A DNA stretch of 64,000 nucleotides from Hyphomonadaceae bacterium UKL13-1 (GCA_001602435.1 CP012156.1:496001-560000); one strand, 5' to 3'; shown: positions 17,239-27,052, counted from the first letter of the stretch. Made by a program: numbers and translations. Notes: generated by a model not told the origin, from the sequence alone.

Positions 17239-18861
17239 CTATCTGCGCTCCTGCAGCCAAGCCCGGATGACCGAAACGGTCTGCTCAGGATTTTCGCTCA
17301 CCATTTGAGAGACTTGCTTCATCGCATTGGCGTTGACGGAGCCTTGGATGCGCGCAATGTCGACGCGTTCATCGCCTGTACCAGCCTCACCTCCAGGCAG
17401 CGCAGCGACGCTGCCCGCCCCTGCCATACCCATAGCTTGGCCGGGCAGACCCATGGGCATGCTCGCGGAACCAGCGCTCGACGAGTCAAACACGCCTTTA
17501 ACCAGAGGACGGGCGACGAAGAATAGAAGGGCGGCGGCAACCAAAGTCATCGCAAGGATTTCAGCGCCGCGCATGATGTCGTTTTTGTCGAAAGCAAAGG
17601 CGCTGGGCGCTTTAGAGCCAGCGTCGGCAGCAGCCTTGGCAAAGCGCACATTGACCACTTCGATCTTGTCGCCGCGCTCTTCATTAATGCCGGCAGCCGA
17701 GCTAACCAAGGCCGCTATCTGCTTCATTTCGGCCTCAGGACGTGCGGCCCATTTGGGCGCTTCACCTGCTTTGGCCACCGGCGTTGAGACACCGTCGACA
17801 GCAACCGCAACTGACAGACGCGTCACTTTGCCTGGCGTGATGACTTCGGTGCGGGTGCTTTTTGAAATCTCGTAATTGACGGTTTCGTCGGTGCGGTTGG
17901 AGTTGGATTCTTGTCCCCCTGCTGCACCGGGCGTTTGGCCGTCGGGGACGTTTTGGGCTTGGGTGACGCCTTGATCATTGGCTTTATCGGCAGCCACTTC
18001 TTCAATGGTCCGAGTGGAGCGTGGTGCCACTTGATCGGGATTGAAGTTTTCCTCGGTTTTGGTGACTTGGCTGAAGTCCAGATCAGCAGAAACTTGCACC
18101 CGCGCAGCACCGGGGCCGACAATGCCTTCAACGATTTCCTGCAAACGACGGCGCAGGCGCTCTTCATATTGGCTGGTGCGATCATCCATAGCTGCCGACG
18201 ATGCGTCTGCGCCAATGCTGGCGCCGGCGAGCAATTCGCCGCGCTCGTCCAAAATCGTCACTTTATCGGGCGAAAGCCCTTGAACCGCAGCTGCGACGAG
18301 ACTGCGAATGGCGTTGATTTGCTTTTCCGATAGCGACCCGCGCTCTAGCCCAACAACGATCGACGCAGTCGGTGGCTCTGAATTGGTTTGGAACAGAGCC
18401 TTCTCAGGCAGAACCAAATGGACGCGCGCGGCGTTAACGGTGTCGAGGCTATCAATTGAGCGCGCCAATTCGCCTTCCAGCGCCCGCAACTTGTTGACGT
18501 TCTGCACAAAGGAGGTGGCACCCAAGGCGTCTTGCTTGTCAAAAATCTCGTAACCAATCGAGCCTTGGCCGGGCAGACCGTCTGCAGCCAGACGCATGCG
18601 GGCTTCGGCGACCTTTGAGCGGGGAACAAAAATGCTCGACCCATCGGGGGAAAGTTGGAAATCAACCTTGGCAGCCGTCAGGCTTTCGCTCACCGCTGCT
18701 GCATCTTTGGCGGACAAATCTGAATAAAGCAGTGAACGTTCTTCTGCACCAACGCGGAACATAATCGCGAACAAGGCTGCAGCCACCAATGCTGTCACTG
18801 CAAAGGCGGCGATCAGCTTTGCTGGACCTGCTGACTTCAAAATCGAGATAAATCGTTCCAA
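17239..18861 (-). CDS. fliF: Flagellar MS-ring protein FliF
   Basis: A 540-residue inner-membrane ring protein with transmembrane segments near residues 16-37 and 443-463. Between them lie the ring-building motifs, with YSDLSAKDAAAVSESL near the N-terminus and SADLDFSQVTKTEENFNPD at about 260-280. The last residues (RVDIARIQGSVNANAMKQV) form the FliG-binding tail. It is the first gene of an eight-gene operon ending with flhG. Confidence 0.97.
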   Translation of the reverse strand: MERFISILKSAGPAKLIAAFAVTALVAAALFAIMFRVGAEERSLLYSDLSAKDAAAVSESLTAAKVDFQLSPDGSSIFVPRSKVAEARMRLAADGLPGQGSIGYEIFDKQDALGATSFVQNVNKLRALEGELARSIDSLDTVNAARVHLVLPEKALFQTNSEPPTASIVVGLERGSLSEKQINAIRSLVAAAVQGLSPDKVTILDERGELLAGASIGADASSAAMDDRTSQYEERLRRRLQEIVEGIVGPGAARVQVSADLDFSQVTKTEENFNPDQVAPRSTRTIEEVAADKANDQGVTQAQNVPDGQTPGAAGGQESNSNRTDETVNYEISKSTRTEVITPGKVTRLSVAVAVDGVSTPVAKAGEAPKWAARPEAEMKQIAALVSSAAGINEERGDKIEVVNVRFAKAAADAGSKAPSAFAFDKNDIMRGAEILAMTLVAAALLFFVARPLVKGVFDSSSAGSASMPMGLPGQAMGMAGAGSVAALPGGEAGTGDERVDIARIQGSVNANAMKQVSQMVSENPEQTVSVIRAWLQERR

Positions 18862-19001
18862 CGACCCGCTCCGCTTGAAGCGCCAAAACCCGCAGACTTA
18901 AAGGGTCTGTGGGGTGTTCGGGCGCTCCGTCACCTTGTTTCGTACTGGCATGTTTCGGTCGGTATTAAACGATCCGAATCAGACGCAGCACGGTGGCAAA
19001 G

Positions 19002-19037
19002 TGACCGAATAGCCTTCATGGCTACTCGGTCATTTTT
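19002..19037. terminator. Stem-loop with T-tract between sciP and fliF
   Basis: TGACCGAATAGCC (19002-19014) pairs with GGCTACTCGGTCA (19020-19032) with a single mismatch and a five-base loop; TTTTT follows on the plus strand. Seen from the minus strand it lies after sciP and before fliF, with AAAAA before and only CTTT after the stem. It may end sciP transcripts weakly or form a leader structure for fliF. Confidence 0.5.
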
Positions 19038-19068
19038 GCCTGCTAGGCAGCTTTTTCCGGGTGTTAGG

Positions 19069-19083
19069 TAAAAGACACGTTAA
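19069..19083 (-). promoter_or_regulatory. Near-consensus CtrA box upstream of fliF
   Basis: On the minus strand the sequence reads TTAA, seven bases, TTTA. The CtrA consensus is TTAA-N7-TTAA, so one position differs. It lies about 210 bases upstream of the fliF start and just past the end of sciP. CtrA control of fliF is known in Caulobacter; here it is inferred from the motif and the neighbouring sciP. Confidence 0.35.
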
Positions 19084-19106
19084 TTTCGGCGGCTAAGCCT
19101 GCAAAC

Positions 19107-19376
19107 TTAACGGTAGTTTTGAATGCGTGTTACACGCAGTCCAGGAAGACCATGACGGTCCACCTGACGTTGCCAGCCGAGAAATTCCTCCGCTGTGATG
19201 CGATAGCGCGCGCACGCATCCTCAAAGCTGAGCAGACCGCCTTTAACAGCAGCAACTACTTCAGCCTTGCGGCGTGCGACCCAACGTTCTGTGTTGGGTG
19301 GTGGTAAACTCGACAAAGTAAGAGGTGTACCCTCTGGACCCGTCACCGATAATTCCCGTTGCATGGCGTGCACCAT
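19107..19376 (-). CDS. sciP: CtrA inhibitor SciP (DUF1153)
   Basis: The 89-residue protein carries the SciP core: GPEGTPLTLSSLPPPNT, ERWVARRKAEVVAAVKGGLL and FLGWQRQVDRHGLPGLR, ending RIQNYR. In Caulobacter SciP is a helix-turn-helix protein that binds CtrA or its promoters and blocks CtrA-activated transcription in G1, including flagellar genes. Start is set by GGAGGT six bases before the ATG at 19376. It sits between the flgE and fliF operons, fitting a role over both. Confidence 0.95.
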   Translation of the reverse strand: MVHAMQRELSVTGPEGTPLTLSSLPPPNTERWVARRKAEVVAAVKGGLLSFEDACARYRITAEEFLGWQRQVDRHGLPGLRVTRIQNYR

Positions 19377-19424
19377 GTGCTCACCTCCATATCTTGTTCT
19401 TGAGAAGAAGATACGCCTTTCGAT

Positions 19425-19439
19425 TTAAGGCCGCGCTAA
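19425..19439. promoter_or_regulatory. Near-consensus CtrA box upstream of sciP
   Basis: TTAA, seven bases, CTAA, one base from the CtrA consensus, about 50 bases upstream of the sciP start. CtrA activates sciP in Caulobacter, so a feedback loop is plausible. The rest of the 19377-19517 gap shows no gene. Confidence 0.4.
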
Positions 19440-19517
19440 GCGACAGGCTTAATTTTGAGTGATTTCAGACATCAGAATTCTTCAGATTGCCGTAGCGAGG
19501 CGTTCAGCTTGTCAGCC

Positions 19518-20909
19518 TTAGCGCTTCATTCGAATGACTTCGTCGAGCATGTCATCAGCTGTCGTGATGATCTTCGACGAGGCGCTGTACGCGCGTTGAA
19601 TGATGATCATGGAAGAAAATTCCTGAGCCAAATCAACGCTTGAGGATTCGAGGCTGGATGAGGCAATCACGCCTGCGCCGCCGAGCCCTGGATCTTTCAA
19701 GCTGAACTGACCGGAATCTGCCGTCGGACGATAGACGCCGCCGCGGTCCGCCAGGAGCCCGTCGGGATTAATAAATGTCGCGACCGGCAGCTTAAAGATC
19801 TTCTTGGTAACACCATTGTTGAAGATCGCCGAGATGTAGCCATCCTTCGAAATCTCTACCCCACTCACATCGCCAAAGAGCGAACCATCGGTTGTGGTGG
19901 AGGTGATCGCGGTTGGGCTGTCGAACTGGCTCACGCCGCCTTCGCCACTGATTTGGCCGAGGTCGAGCCTGAAGGTTTGAGCGGCAAGACCGGTCGAGGC
20001 GGCCCATTTGGCTGCGCCCGCAGCCGGAGCACCCGCTGCTGCCGCGCCCAAATTAAAGCCAGCCAAGAGTGCAGGGGTGGTTGCGGCGGTGTCGAGCTTG
20101 CCACTCGGGGTAAAGGCCAATGTGCCAGTGGCAATCTGACCATTTACCAGAGGCGCGCCGGTTGTGACGCTGCTTGCAGGCGAGGCGTAGATTTCTGTAA
20201 TCCACTGATTGGCCGTCGCACTCTTCAGCATGGCGACATTAAAGGTACGCAGACCGCCGAGACTGTCATAGACTTGGAAGGACCAGTTGGCATCTGGCGT
20301 CACAGCGCCGGAAGCCATGTTGTTGGTCGCCGCATTATAGGTGCCGCCGGACACAGCCGTACTAACTGGGGTCGTCGATTTCAGATTGCCATTGATTTTG
20401 GCGATCGTGGACGGGGTTGCCGTGCCGGAAATCGAGCTGATATTGACAGTTTCAAGCAAGCTTAGGTCGCTGGGGCTGGTTGTCACCGTGCCTGTTGGGT
20501 CAACGCGCCAGCCTTGCAGGAAATATCCGGCTTGATTGACCAGATTGCCTTCATCATTGGCAGCGAATGTCCCGACCCGTGTGAACGCCACGTCGGTCAC
20601 AGCGCCACCAGCTGTTTGCAGGGGCGACACAGCAAAGAAGCCTTGTCCCGAGATCGCAAGGTCCGTCACTGTCGAGGTCGTGTTCAAATTGCCTTGTGAA
20701 CGCACCAATTGCCGTGTCTGCGCGGAAACCCCACCTGCATTATAGGTAGAGCTTTTGCTTTGAGGATTGACCAGTCGGGTGAAGTCCGTGCGGTTCCGCT
20801 TAAAGGCGGTCGTGTTCACATTGGCGATGTTGTCAGAGACGACAGCCATGGCACTGGAATTGGCGATGAGGGACGAAACCCCCGCCAGCATTGCGTTATT
20901 GATCGACAT
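19518..20909 (-). CDS. flgE: Flagellar hook protein FlgE
   Basis: A 463-residue hook subunit. The N-terminus has the rod/hook family motif SSAMAVVSDNIANVNTTAFK, and the C-terminus has SSVDLAQEFSSMIIIQRAYS plus the final helix DDMLDEVIRMKR. The middle D1/D2 region is rich in Thr, Ala and Gly. AGGAG precedes the ATG. It is the last gene of fliK-flgD-flgE, after a 127-base gap that contains an AT-rich near-palindrome around 21,009-21,028 but no gene. Confidence 0.96.
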   Translation of the reverse strand: MSINNAMLAGVSSLIANSSAMAVVSDNIANVNTTAFKRNRTDFTRLVNPQSKSSTYNAGGVSAQTRQLVRSQGNLNTTSTVTDLAISGQGFFAVSPLQTAGGAVTDVAFTRVGTFAANDEGNLVNQAGYFLQGWRVDPTGTVTTSPSDLSLLETVNISSISGTATPSTIAKINGNLKSTTPVSTAVSGGTYNAATNNMASGAVTPDANWSFQVYDSLGGLRTFNVAMLKSATANQWITEIYASPASSVTTGAPLVNGQIATGTLAFTPSGKLDTAATTPALLAGFNLGAAAAGAPAAGAAKWAASTGLAAQTFRLDLGQISGEGGVSQFDSPTAITSTTTDGSLFGDVSGVEISKDGYISAIFNNGVTKKIFKLPVATFINPDGLLADRGGVYRPTADSGQFSLKDPGLGGAGVIASSSLESSSVDLAQEFSSMIIIQRAYSASSKIITTADDMLDEVIRMKR

Positions 20910-21036
20910 TGAATGCTCCTGATCGTGTTTTTATTGTTAGGAGCATTCTGCCCAACCACTTGTGTCCAGATTTTAGGGACGGAGTGTTGATTTTTGGTTG
21001 ATTTTTTTCTTAATCGCAGCGATTTAAGTCAAAATA

Positions 21037-21723
21037 TCAACTAGCTTGCAGTCCTATCTTAACGATTGACGACAAGGGCAGGGCCGCGCCGCCAATTGTT
21101 ACTGTCGGTGTGTTCCCGGAAAGGTCGACGCCGGTGATAACGCCCTTTTGTCGGACGGTCCCGGTGATCGGACGTTCATCCGCCCCTTGGGCATTAATTT
21201 CGAGGCGATAGGTCCCGGCAGGTGCTGCCTTGCCTGATTGATCCTTGCCATCCCAGGTAAAGGTCTTTTCGCCGGTGGAAGTTTCACCCGGTTTAGTGGC
21301 AATGGTCCGGCCTTGCGCGTCCACAATTTTTAACGTCGTGCTGGTTGAAGACCGCGGCAACTCATAGCGCCAGGTGGCTTGGCCACCGCTCGACAGACCA
21401 GCCAAAGCAGATGTCGCTGTCGCTTCTTTACCCAGATAAGCCACAGCCGTCGCGCCCGCGCTCAGCTTGGTGGTTTCGGTCAAGGACGACAAAAGATCAT
21501 TGGTCTTCAACTGTTGTTCCACGCCCGAGAATTGCACCAATTGGTTGGTGAAGTCCTTGGTGTCCAAGGGTGACAGCGGATCCTGGTTCTTCAACTGTGC
21601 GGTCAAAAGCGTCAGGAATGTCTCGAAATTGTTGGCCAAAGAAGCTTTGGGTGTCGCGGCCCCTTTAGCAGCTGTGGCGGAGGCTGCTGTCGAAGCGGCC
21701 GTCGTATTGGTTACTGTTGCCAT
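21037..21723 (-). CDS. flgD: Flagellar hook capping protein FlgD
   Basis: A 228-residue hook-assembly scaffold. The N-terminal cap motif is FETFLTLLTAQLKNQDPLSP with LDTKDFTNQLVQFSGVEQQ. A FlgD Ig-like/tudor region follows, including GEKTFTWDGKDQSGKAAPAG. FlgD caps the growing hook and helps export FlgE. It begins 17 bases after fliK, forming an operon. Confidence 0.96.
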   Translation of the reverse strand: MATVTNTTAASTAASATAAKGAATPKASLANNFETFLTLLTAQLKNQDPLSPLDTKDFTNQLVQFSGVEQQLKTNDLLSSLTETTKLSAGATAVAYLGKEATATSALAGLSSGGQATWRYELPRSSTSTTLKIVDAQGRTIATKPGETSTGEKTFTWDGKDQSGKAAPAGTYRLEINAQGADERPITGTVRQKGVITGVDLSGNTPTVTIGGAALPLSSIVKIGLQAS

Positions 21724-21740
21724 CTTGCGTTCCTTACAAC

Positions 21741-23444
21741 TTAGGCGGTCATGGCGATGCGGGCGCGTTGCCAGCGTTCGACAGGACCAGAGAGGTGGGC
21801 GGAGAGCGGAGCTGCCGGCTCAGGCGTGGCCGCTTCGGAGGTGTCATAGCCGTCAAGGCTGTGTTTGATGCGCGCGCTTTGCTGCTGATTGGCATCGCGA
21901 TTTTGCGGCGAACTGCCTTGATCATTCATTGAAAACGACAGGCCATTCTCTTCCAGTTCAAGCCCAGCTTCCTGCAAGGCGCGGGTCAGATCGCGCGCGG
22001 ACAAGGCCAGATCTTTCAGGGCTTCAGGCCGATCCGTACTCACGACAGCGCGCACCTTTTTGTCGGTGCCTACAGTCAAACGCACATCGACCCGGCCCAA
22101 TTCAGGCGGATCGAGGCGAAGGGTGAATTCCTTCATCCCATTTTGAATCCGGCGCATCATGGCGGCGGCGAGCATTGGCACGGTGTGGGGTTGCAGCACG
22201 GTCGGCTTTGGATTTGCGTCTGGTGCTGGAACCCCTGTGCCATCTGTGCTTGCCGAGGCAGCAGCGTCAGCGGTTCCGTTAGAGCCAGCCATCATGCCAG
22301 CCGCATCGGTTGCCGCAATCTTGGTTTCTTCGCTTTTGGTGGCAGCCTTGCTGAAGGCAGGCACAGGCCCTGTTACAAGTGCGACCGAAGCTTGTGCAGT
22401 GGCGGTGGCAACTGGGGCGGCACTCGGTGCGCTTTGCAAACCTGCATCGTCGGACGCCACAAAGCCGGAGCCCGTGTTGAGCCAGCCGGTTGCGACATTG
22501 GTTTTGGAGGTGCGTGCTTCACCGGATTGGGCCTCCAAAGCCCGTGCTGCGCCGGGACCTTGGGGATCGGTAGCCAGGGCCAAATCAAAAACTGCGCTGG
22601 CTTGCGACGTCGAGGAATCGGTTGGCTGCGGACTAGGCCGAGGCACTTGCGCCATGACAGGTGTTGGCACCGTCGCCGTGGCAGTGGCCGTCGCCGCGGC
22701 CGTCGCCGTCGCCGTGGCAACAAGCTGCGCCATTTGCTGGTCGTCCGCCGCTGGCTGCTGGGTTTGCCCCAAGGCAGCAAGGCCTGCCAAAAGACTTTGC
22801 GACACGGTTGCTTGTGTTTTGGGGGCGAGCGCTTGGGCAGTTTGCGTCTGATCGGTTGCAGGCTTTAGAGCAGGTTCGGCTGACTGGGTGGCTGAAGCTG
22901 ACGCTGACGCTGACGCTAAGGCTGAGGCGTCGCCCGTCTTGAAGGTCGCGCTGGCATCGCCAGTTTGAGCGACCAAAGCGTCAGGGGTATCGCCGGGCAC
23001 GGGTTCAGCGGGCACTGCGTTGCCCATCAACGCCAGCGTAACCGCTGCGCTTTGAGCATCGGGAACTTGCCCGGCCGCGCCGATACCTTCTTGCTTGGCG
23101 ACAGCCGCGGCCGAGGTCGAGGGAGAAGCAGGGTTGATCGGCGTGATCGCGATGGGAAGTGCCGGCACGACTGCGGACGGGGTAGCCAGACTATCTGTGA
23201 CCGTAGCGGCATCATCGATCACTTGATCTGGGGCCAGCTTGGCACCACCGGTTGGGTCACGTGAATCCGGCGCTGTCTTTGCCGGTTCAAGCGCGCTGGG
23301 GGGTTGGACGAGGCCAATCATCGTGTCGACAAAGCTCAGACCTGCGGTCTCACCCATGTTTCCAGCTGGCGACACAGACGACTTCGCGCGCCGCGACTTT
23401 GGCGCCTCCGCGATGCTGTCCATCATGCGACCAACCATTTCCAT
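21741..23444 (-). CDS. fliK: FliK-type hook-length control protein
   Basis: About 567 residues. The long N-terminal and middle part is low complexity, with runs such as SASASASA and alternating Ala/Thr, as expected for a molecular ruler. The C-terminal substrate-switch domain carries TLRLDPPELGRVDVRLTV, the Flg_hook signature. FliK switches the export gate from hook to filament subunits. I place the start at ATG 23444 rather than at 23543, since the extra N-terminal stretch is Arg-rich with no ribosome site. Confidence 0.85.
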   Translation of the reverse strand: MEMVGRMMDSIAEAPKSRRAKSSVSPAGNMGETAGLSFVDTMIGLVQPPSALEPAKTAPDSRDPTGGAKLAPDQVIDDAATVTDSLATPSAVVPALPIAITPINPASPSTSAAAVAKQEGIGAAGQVPDAQSAAVTLALMGNAVPAEPVPGDTPDALVAQTGDASATFKTGDASALASASASASATQSAEPALKPATDQTQTAQALAPKTQATVSQSLLAGLAALGQTQQPAADDQQMAQLVATATATAAATATATATVPTPVMAQVPRPSPQPTDSSTSQASAVFDLALATDPQGPGAARALEAQSGEARTSKTNVATGWLNTGSGFVASDDAGLQSAPSAAPVATATAQASVALVTGPVPAFSKAATKSEETKIAATDAAGMMAGSNGTADAAASASTDGTGVPAPDANPKPTVLQPHTVPMLAAAMMRRIQNGMKEFTLRLDPPELGRVDVRLTVGTDKKVRAVVSTDRPEALKDLALSARDLTRALQEAGLELEENGLSFSMNDQGSSPQNRDANQQQSARIKHSLDGYDTSEAATPEPAAPLSAHLSGPVERWQRARIAMTA

Positions 23445-23943
23445 GCGTCTTGAGCCCCCGCTTCCCAACATGTCGCACGTCACTCTGCGACTTCGAGCTA
23501 AGGGGGTAGCAAGGGGCGTGCCACTCGGAAATATGCGTAACAATCTGTTTTTGTTTGTATTTACTATGGGTTAACCGAGGTGAATAACGGCCAAATCAGC
23601 CGAGTGGCGGCATAGATTGCCGGGTGAAAGGCTAATCCTGCCGCGCAGCCTTATTTCGTTGTCTGGCGCGCCTTTACGGCGTGTTTTGTCTTGTTCAAGT
23701 GGGTTGCTTTGGGTTTGGCCTGCTTTGGCGCGCGGGTTGCAAGTAAGCATGTGACCACGTGCTCTTGCTGCAGAGGCTGCGGAGATAGAAAAGAGTTAAA
23801 TCATTGAAATAAATTGATTTAATTCTGCTCTCCCAACCGCCGCCGCTGCGGGCGAGGTGTGTGATCAGGCAAAAACCGCTCGGCAAGTCGGCAAAAATGA
23901 CCGGGTGCCGGGAGGAATAAGGCAGAAACAAAGGCTGAGTTGA
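23445..23943. promoter_or_regulatory. Divergent fliK / flgK control region with palindrome
   Basis: About 500 bases without a gene. It contains an inverted repeat with perfect eight-base arms, TTAAATCA (23796-23803) and TGATTTAA (23815-23822), whose arms carry TTAA. It lies about 120 bases before flgK. A regulator site for both directions is possible. I saw no reliable sigma-54 -24/-12 pair. Confidence 0.4.
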
Positions 23944-26088
23944 ATGTCGCTGAATTCGATCATGAACATCGCTACGAGTGGCCTGTTTGCCAGCCAAAAC
24001 GCCATTCGCACGGTGACGCAGAACGTCTCCAATGTGAATACGCCGGGCTATGTGCGCCTTGAGCATAATCAGAATGCGCGCGAAGTTGGTGGCAGAGGTC
24101 AAGGCGTCGATACGGCCTTGGTCACCCGCGCGGCGGACCGCTTTCTAGCCGCAGCGTCGTTGGCGGCTTCCAGTAGCGCTGGCAGTGCAACAGGCCGCTC
24201 GGGTTATTTGGACAATGTTCAAGCTGCTTTTGGTGATCCAACCAGCGAGTCTTCGATCTTTGCCGCCTTGAACCGTGCCTTGGGGGCCTTTGAAACAGGC
24301 GTGCTAAACCCCGGTTCCATCTCCGCTCGCCGTGGGGCGATTGCTGAGTTGCAAGGCTTCCTCGCTCAGATCAACACCGTCGGCCAAACCATTGAGACGG
24401 CGCGGGCTGATGCGGACCAGAGAGTGGCAGACCAGGTGCAGCGGGTGAATACGCTGTTGAAAGATATCTCGGCGGCCAATTCCGACATTCTGCGCGCCAA
24501 TGCGGTCGGCGATTCAACTGGCGCACAGCAGCGTCAAGCCGACATGATCCAGGAATTGTCTCAATATGTTGACATCAAAGTGGCTCAGCGTCCGGATGGC
24601 TCAACGGAAGTTCGCACCAGCAATGGTGTCTTGTTGGCGGGCTTCAGCCCTGCGACCTTGAACTTTAAAGCCTCTGGCATTGGCGCGACCTCGTTTGATC
24701 GCATCACCATCACTTTCGGGACAGATCCCACCGAGCGCGAGTTTGAGCCTAGCATTCAAAGCGGGTCCTTGCGCGGTCTCTTGGACGTACGCGATCAGGA
24801 TTTGGCTAAAATCGCCTATGGCTTGGGTGAACTCGCTGGTGGGATTGCCGATGCGTTGAACGCCGCCCATAGCCAAAACGCCACTTTGCCACCTTTGGCG
24901 TTGGCAAAAGGTAGCGATACCGGACTTTTGGCCTCCGACAGTCTAAACTTCACCGGCCAAACCAGCATTGGTGTTGTGAATGCCGCAGGCCTTTTGGTCA
25001 GCAAGATCGACATCAACTTCAACACCGGCGCGATCAGCGTCAATGGCGTGGCATCGGGAACCACCGGGACAACGATTGGCTCGCTCGTTACCGCGCTCAA
25101 TACCGCGCTGGGGGCCAATGGCACGGCAAGCTTCACCAATGGGCGGCTACAATTGCAATCGGCCGCACCTGTGCCGGCAACCGCGACCCCCAATGGATTT
25201 GTGTTTGATGAGCCTGCAACCGGGGGAAGCCAACGCGGCAATCGTGCATTTGCCCATTTCTTTGGATTGAATGATCTTGTTCAGTCCGGCACGCCGCTCA
25301 ACTATGCCACGGGCCTAAAAGCCACCGATGCTCACGGCTTTGTCGCTGGCAGCGTCATGAGTTTGCAAGTTGTCGGGCCGACGGGCGGCATTGCAACGAC
25401 CAAGAATATCACCATTCCTGCTGGCACGATTGGCGACATCATGAACGCCCTGAATGATCCCACGACAGGGATCGGGCTTTATGGTGGGTTCTCACTGGAT
25501 CCCCAAGGCGTCATGAAGTGGACGCCCGGCACAGGCCAAGGCAATTTGCGTTTGGAGATCACGCAAGACGTCGGTCCACGCGGGGGTACCAGCCACGGCT
25601 TTGCTGCGATCTTTGGCGTTGCGTCAAAAACCCGGGAAGCGCGCGCCTTAGGGATTGAGGTCAATCCAGCCATCGTTTCTGATCCCGCAAAAATGGGTCT
25701 CGCACGGCCAGACCTTTCCACGGTCGCCATTGGTGCTGTCGCGGTTGGCTTGGCCGATAGCCGCGGCGCGCAGGCCTTGTTTGATGCGTCGCGGGCACCT
25801 TTGCCTTTTAGTGACGGGCCAGGCGGTGTTACCCGCTCGATGAAATTGATGGACTTTGTCTCATCGCTTGGGGGCGATGTCGGACGACTGGCGGCGGAAG
25901 CGGCCTCTGACAAACAAACCGCTGACGGCTTTAAGGCCGAGGCTGATGCCCGCCGGGCCAGCGTCGAAGGCGTCAATCTCGACGAGGAATTGGTCAAGCT
26001 GACCAGTTTCCAACAAGCCTATTCCGCTGCCGCCCGCATGATCCGGGCAGTTGATGAAATGTACCAAACTTTGCTGCAGGCCGTTTAA
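23944..26088 (+). CDS. flgK: Flagellar hook-associated protein 1 (FlgK)
   Basis: A 714-residue hook-filament junction protein, longer than the roughly 550 residues of the enteric form. It has the N-terminal rod/hook motif AIRTVTQNVSNVNTPGYVR and the C-terminal VNLDEELVKLTSFQQAYSAA with a final coiled helix ending MYQTLLQAV. Extra length lies in the middle, surface-exposed part. It diverges from fliK and is followed by flgL. Confidence 0.95.
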   Translation: MSLNSIMNIATSGLFASQNAIRTVTQNVSNVNTPGYVRLEHNQNAREVGGRGQGVDTALVTRAADRFLAAASLAASSSAGSATGRSGYLDNVQAAFGDPTSESSIFAALNRALGAFETGVLNPGSISARRGAIAELQGFLAQINTVGQTIETARADADQRVADQVQRVNTLLKDISAANSDILRANAVGDSTGAQQRQADMIQELSQYVDIKVAQRPDGSTEVRTSNGVLLAGFSPATLNFKASGIGATSFDRITITFGTDPTEREFEPSIQSGSLRGLLDVRDQDLAKIAYGLGELAGGIADALNAAHSQNATLPPLALAKGSDTGLLASDSLNFTGQTSIGVVNAAGLLVSKIDINFNTGAISVNGVASGTTGTTIGSLVTALNTALGANGTASFTNGRLQLQSAAPVPATATPNGFVFDEPATGGSQRGNRAFAHFFGLNDLVQSGTPLNYATGLKATDAHGFVAGSVMSLQVVGPTGGIATTKNITIPAGTIGDIMNALNDPTTGIGLYGGFSLDPQGVMKWTPGTGQGNLRLEITQDVGPRGGTSHGFAAIFGVASKTREARALGIEVNPAIVSDPAKMGLARPDLSTVAIGAVAVGLADSRGAQALFDASRAPLPFSDGPGGVTRSMKLMDFVSSLGGDVGRLAAEAASDKQTADGFKAEADARRASVEGVNLDEELVKLTSFQQAYSAAARMIRAVDEMYQTLLQAV

Positions 26089-26128
26089 GGCCAACCAAAA
26101 CTGAAGAAACACAGGTGGAGCAACCCTC

Positions 26129-27052
26129 ATGAATCGCGTCGCAACCTATAATCAGTTCTTCGGCAGCGCTGCCGGTATTGCCTTGGGTCAAGCCAATATG
26201 GCGAAGGCGCAAGAGCAGGCCTCGACGCAAAAGATCGCCGGAGACTTGCAAGGGTTTGGCATTGAGGCCGGGCGTCTTTTGTCTGCTAAAACCTATGCCG
26301 AACGTTTGGATCGTCGGGCCGAGACCCTCAAGGCGCTGGAAGCCCGCGCAGATGTCGAAGCCACGGCCCTAGATAGCGCACAAGCCGCAGTCCAGCAGGC
26401 CCGTGATGGCTTGGCTAATGCCGCAGCCAACCAAAATGGTGCTGGCTTGAAGGCAGCCCTTGAGCAAGCCCTCAGCATCATCGATACAGCCGCCAACGCT
26501 CAATATAATGGCGAGGCTATTTTTGGCGGCGAGTGGGGCTATGGCGAGCCGTTTGTGCCCGCCAGCCTCGATACTTTGGCCGCGCAACCCAATACTGATG
26601 CCAATTGGGTGGATACCGGACGCAATCGCACGGTGATGATCGAAGATAATCGCTCGATCGAATTGAGCCGCAATGCAGAAGATTTGTTCCGGCCCTTCGT
26701 CGACCTTTTGCGTTCGATCCGCGTCTGGGAAAATGCTAATGGTCCGCTCACCGGGAAACTCACCACCGCGCAGCTGACCTATGTCCAAGGCCTCATTCCC
26801 CAGATGGCAGCGGTGCAAACTAATTTGATCGACAAATCGGCTGAGGCCGGCAGCACTGCGAAGCAAATTGAGATGGCTGTGACCACCAATGATGCCAAGC
26901 GCGATACCTTATTGGCCACAATTGGCGATCAGGAAAATGTTGATCTGGCCGAAGTGGCGGCCCGCCTATCTGCTGCGCAAACCCAGTATCAGGCCTCGGC
27001 TGCGATCTTTGGGCAGCTAAAGGACCTGAACCTGCTGCAATATTTGCGATAA
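26129..27052 (+). CDS. flgL: Flagellar hook-associated protein 3 (FlgL), flagellin-like
   Basis: A 307-residue protein with flagellin-like N- and C-terminal helices (TYNQFFGSAAGIALGQANMA; LSAAQTQYQASAAIFGQLKD). The position directly after flgK and the ending LNLLQYLR fit FlgL, which joins FlgK to the filament. GGTGGAG precedes the ATG. Sequence drift from enteric FlgL is large, but the context is clear. Confidence 0.88.
   Translation: MNRVATYNQFFGSAAGIALGQANMAKAQEQASTQKIAGDLQGFGIEAGRLLSAKTYAERLDRRAETLKALEARADVEATALDSAQAAVQQARDGLANAAANQNGAGLKAALEQALSIIDTAANAQYNGEAIFGGEWGYGEPFVPASLDTLAAQPNTDANWVDTGRNRTVMIEDNRSIELSRNAEDLFRPFVDLLRSIRVWENANGPLTGKLTTAQLTYVQGLIPQMAAVQTNLIDKSAEAGSTAKQIEMAVTTNDAKRDTLLATIGDQENVDLAEVAARLSAAQTQYQASAAIFGQLKDLNLLQYLR

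Noticed and set aside
22143..22868. Plus-strand frames of 230-241 residues
   Set aside because: Antisense shadow of the low-complexity part of fliK.
23752..23770. Possible sigma-54 promoter before flgK (CACGTGCTCTTGC)
   Set aside because: The essential GG of the -24 element reads CC. No other good GG-N10-GC pair was found before the flagellar operons by eye.
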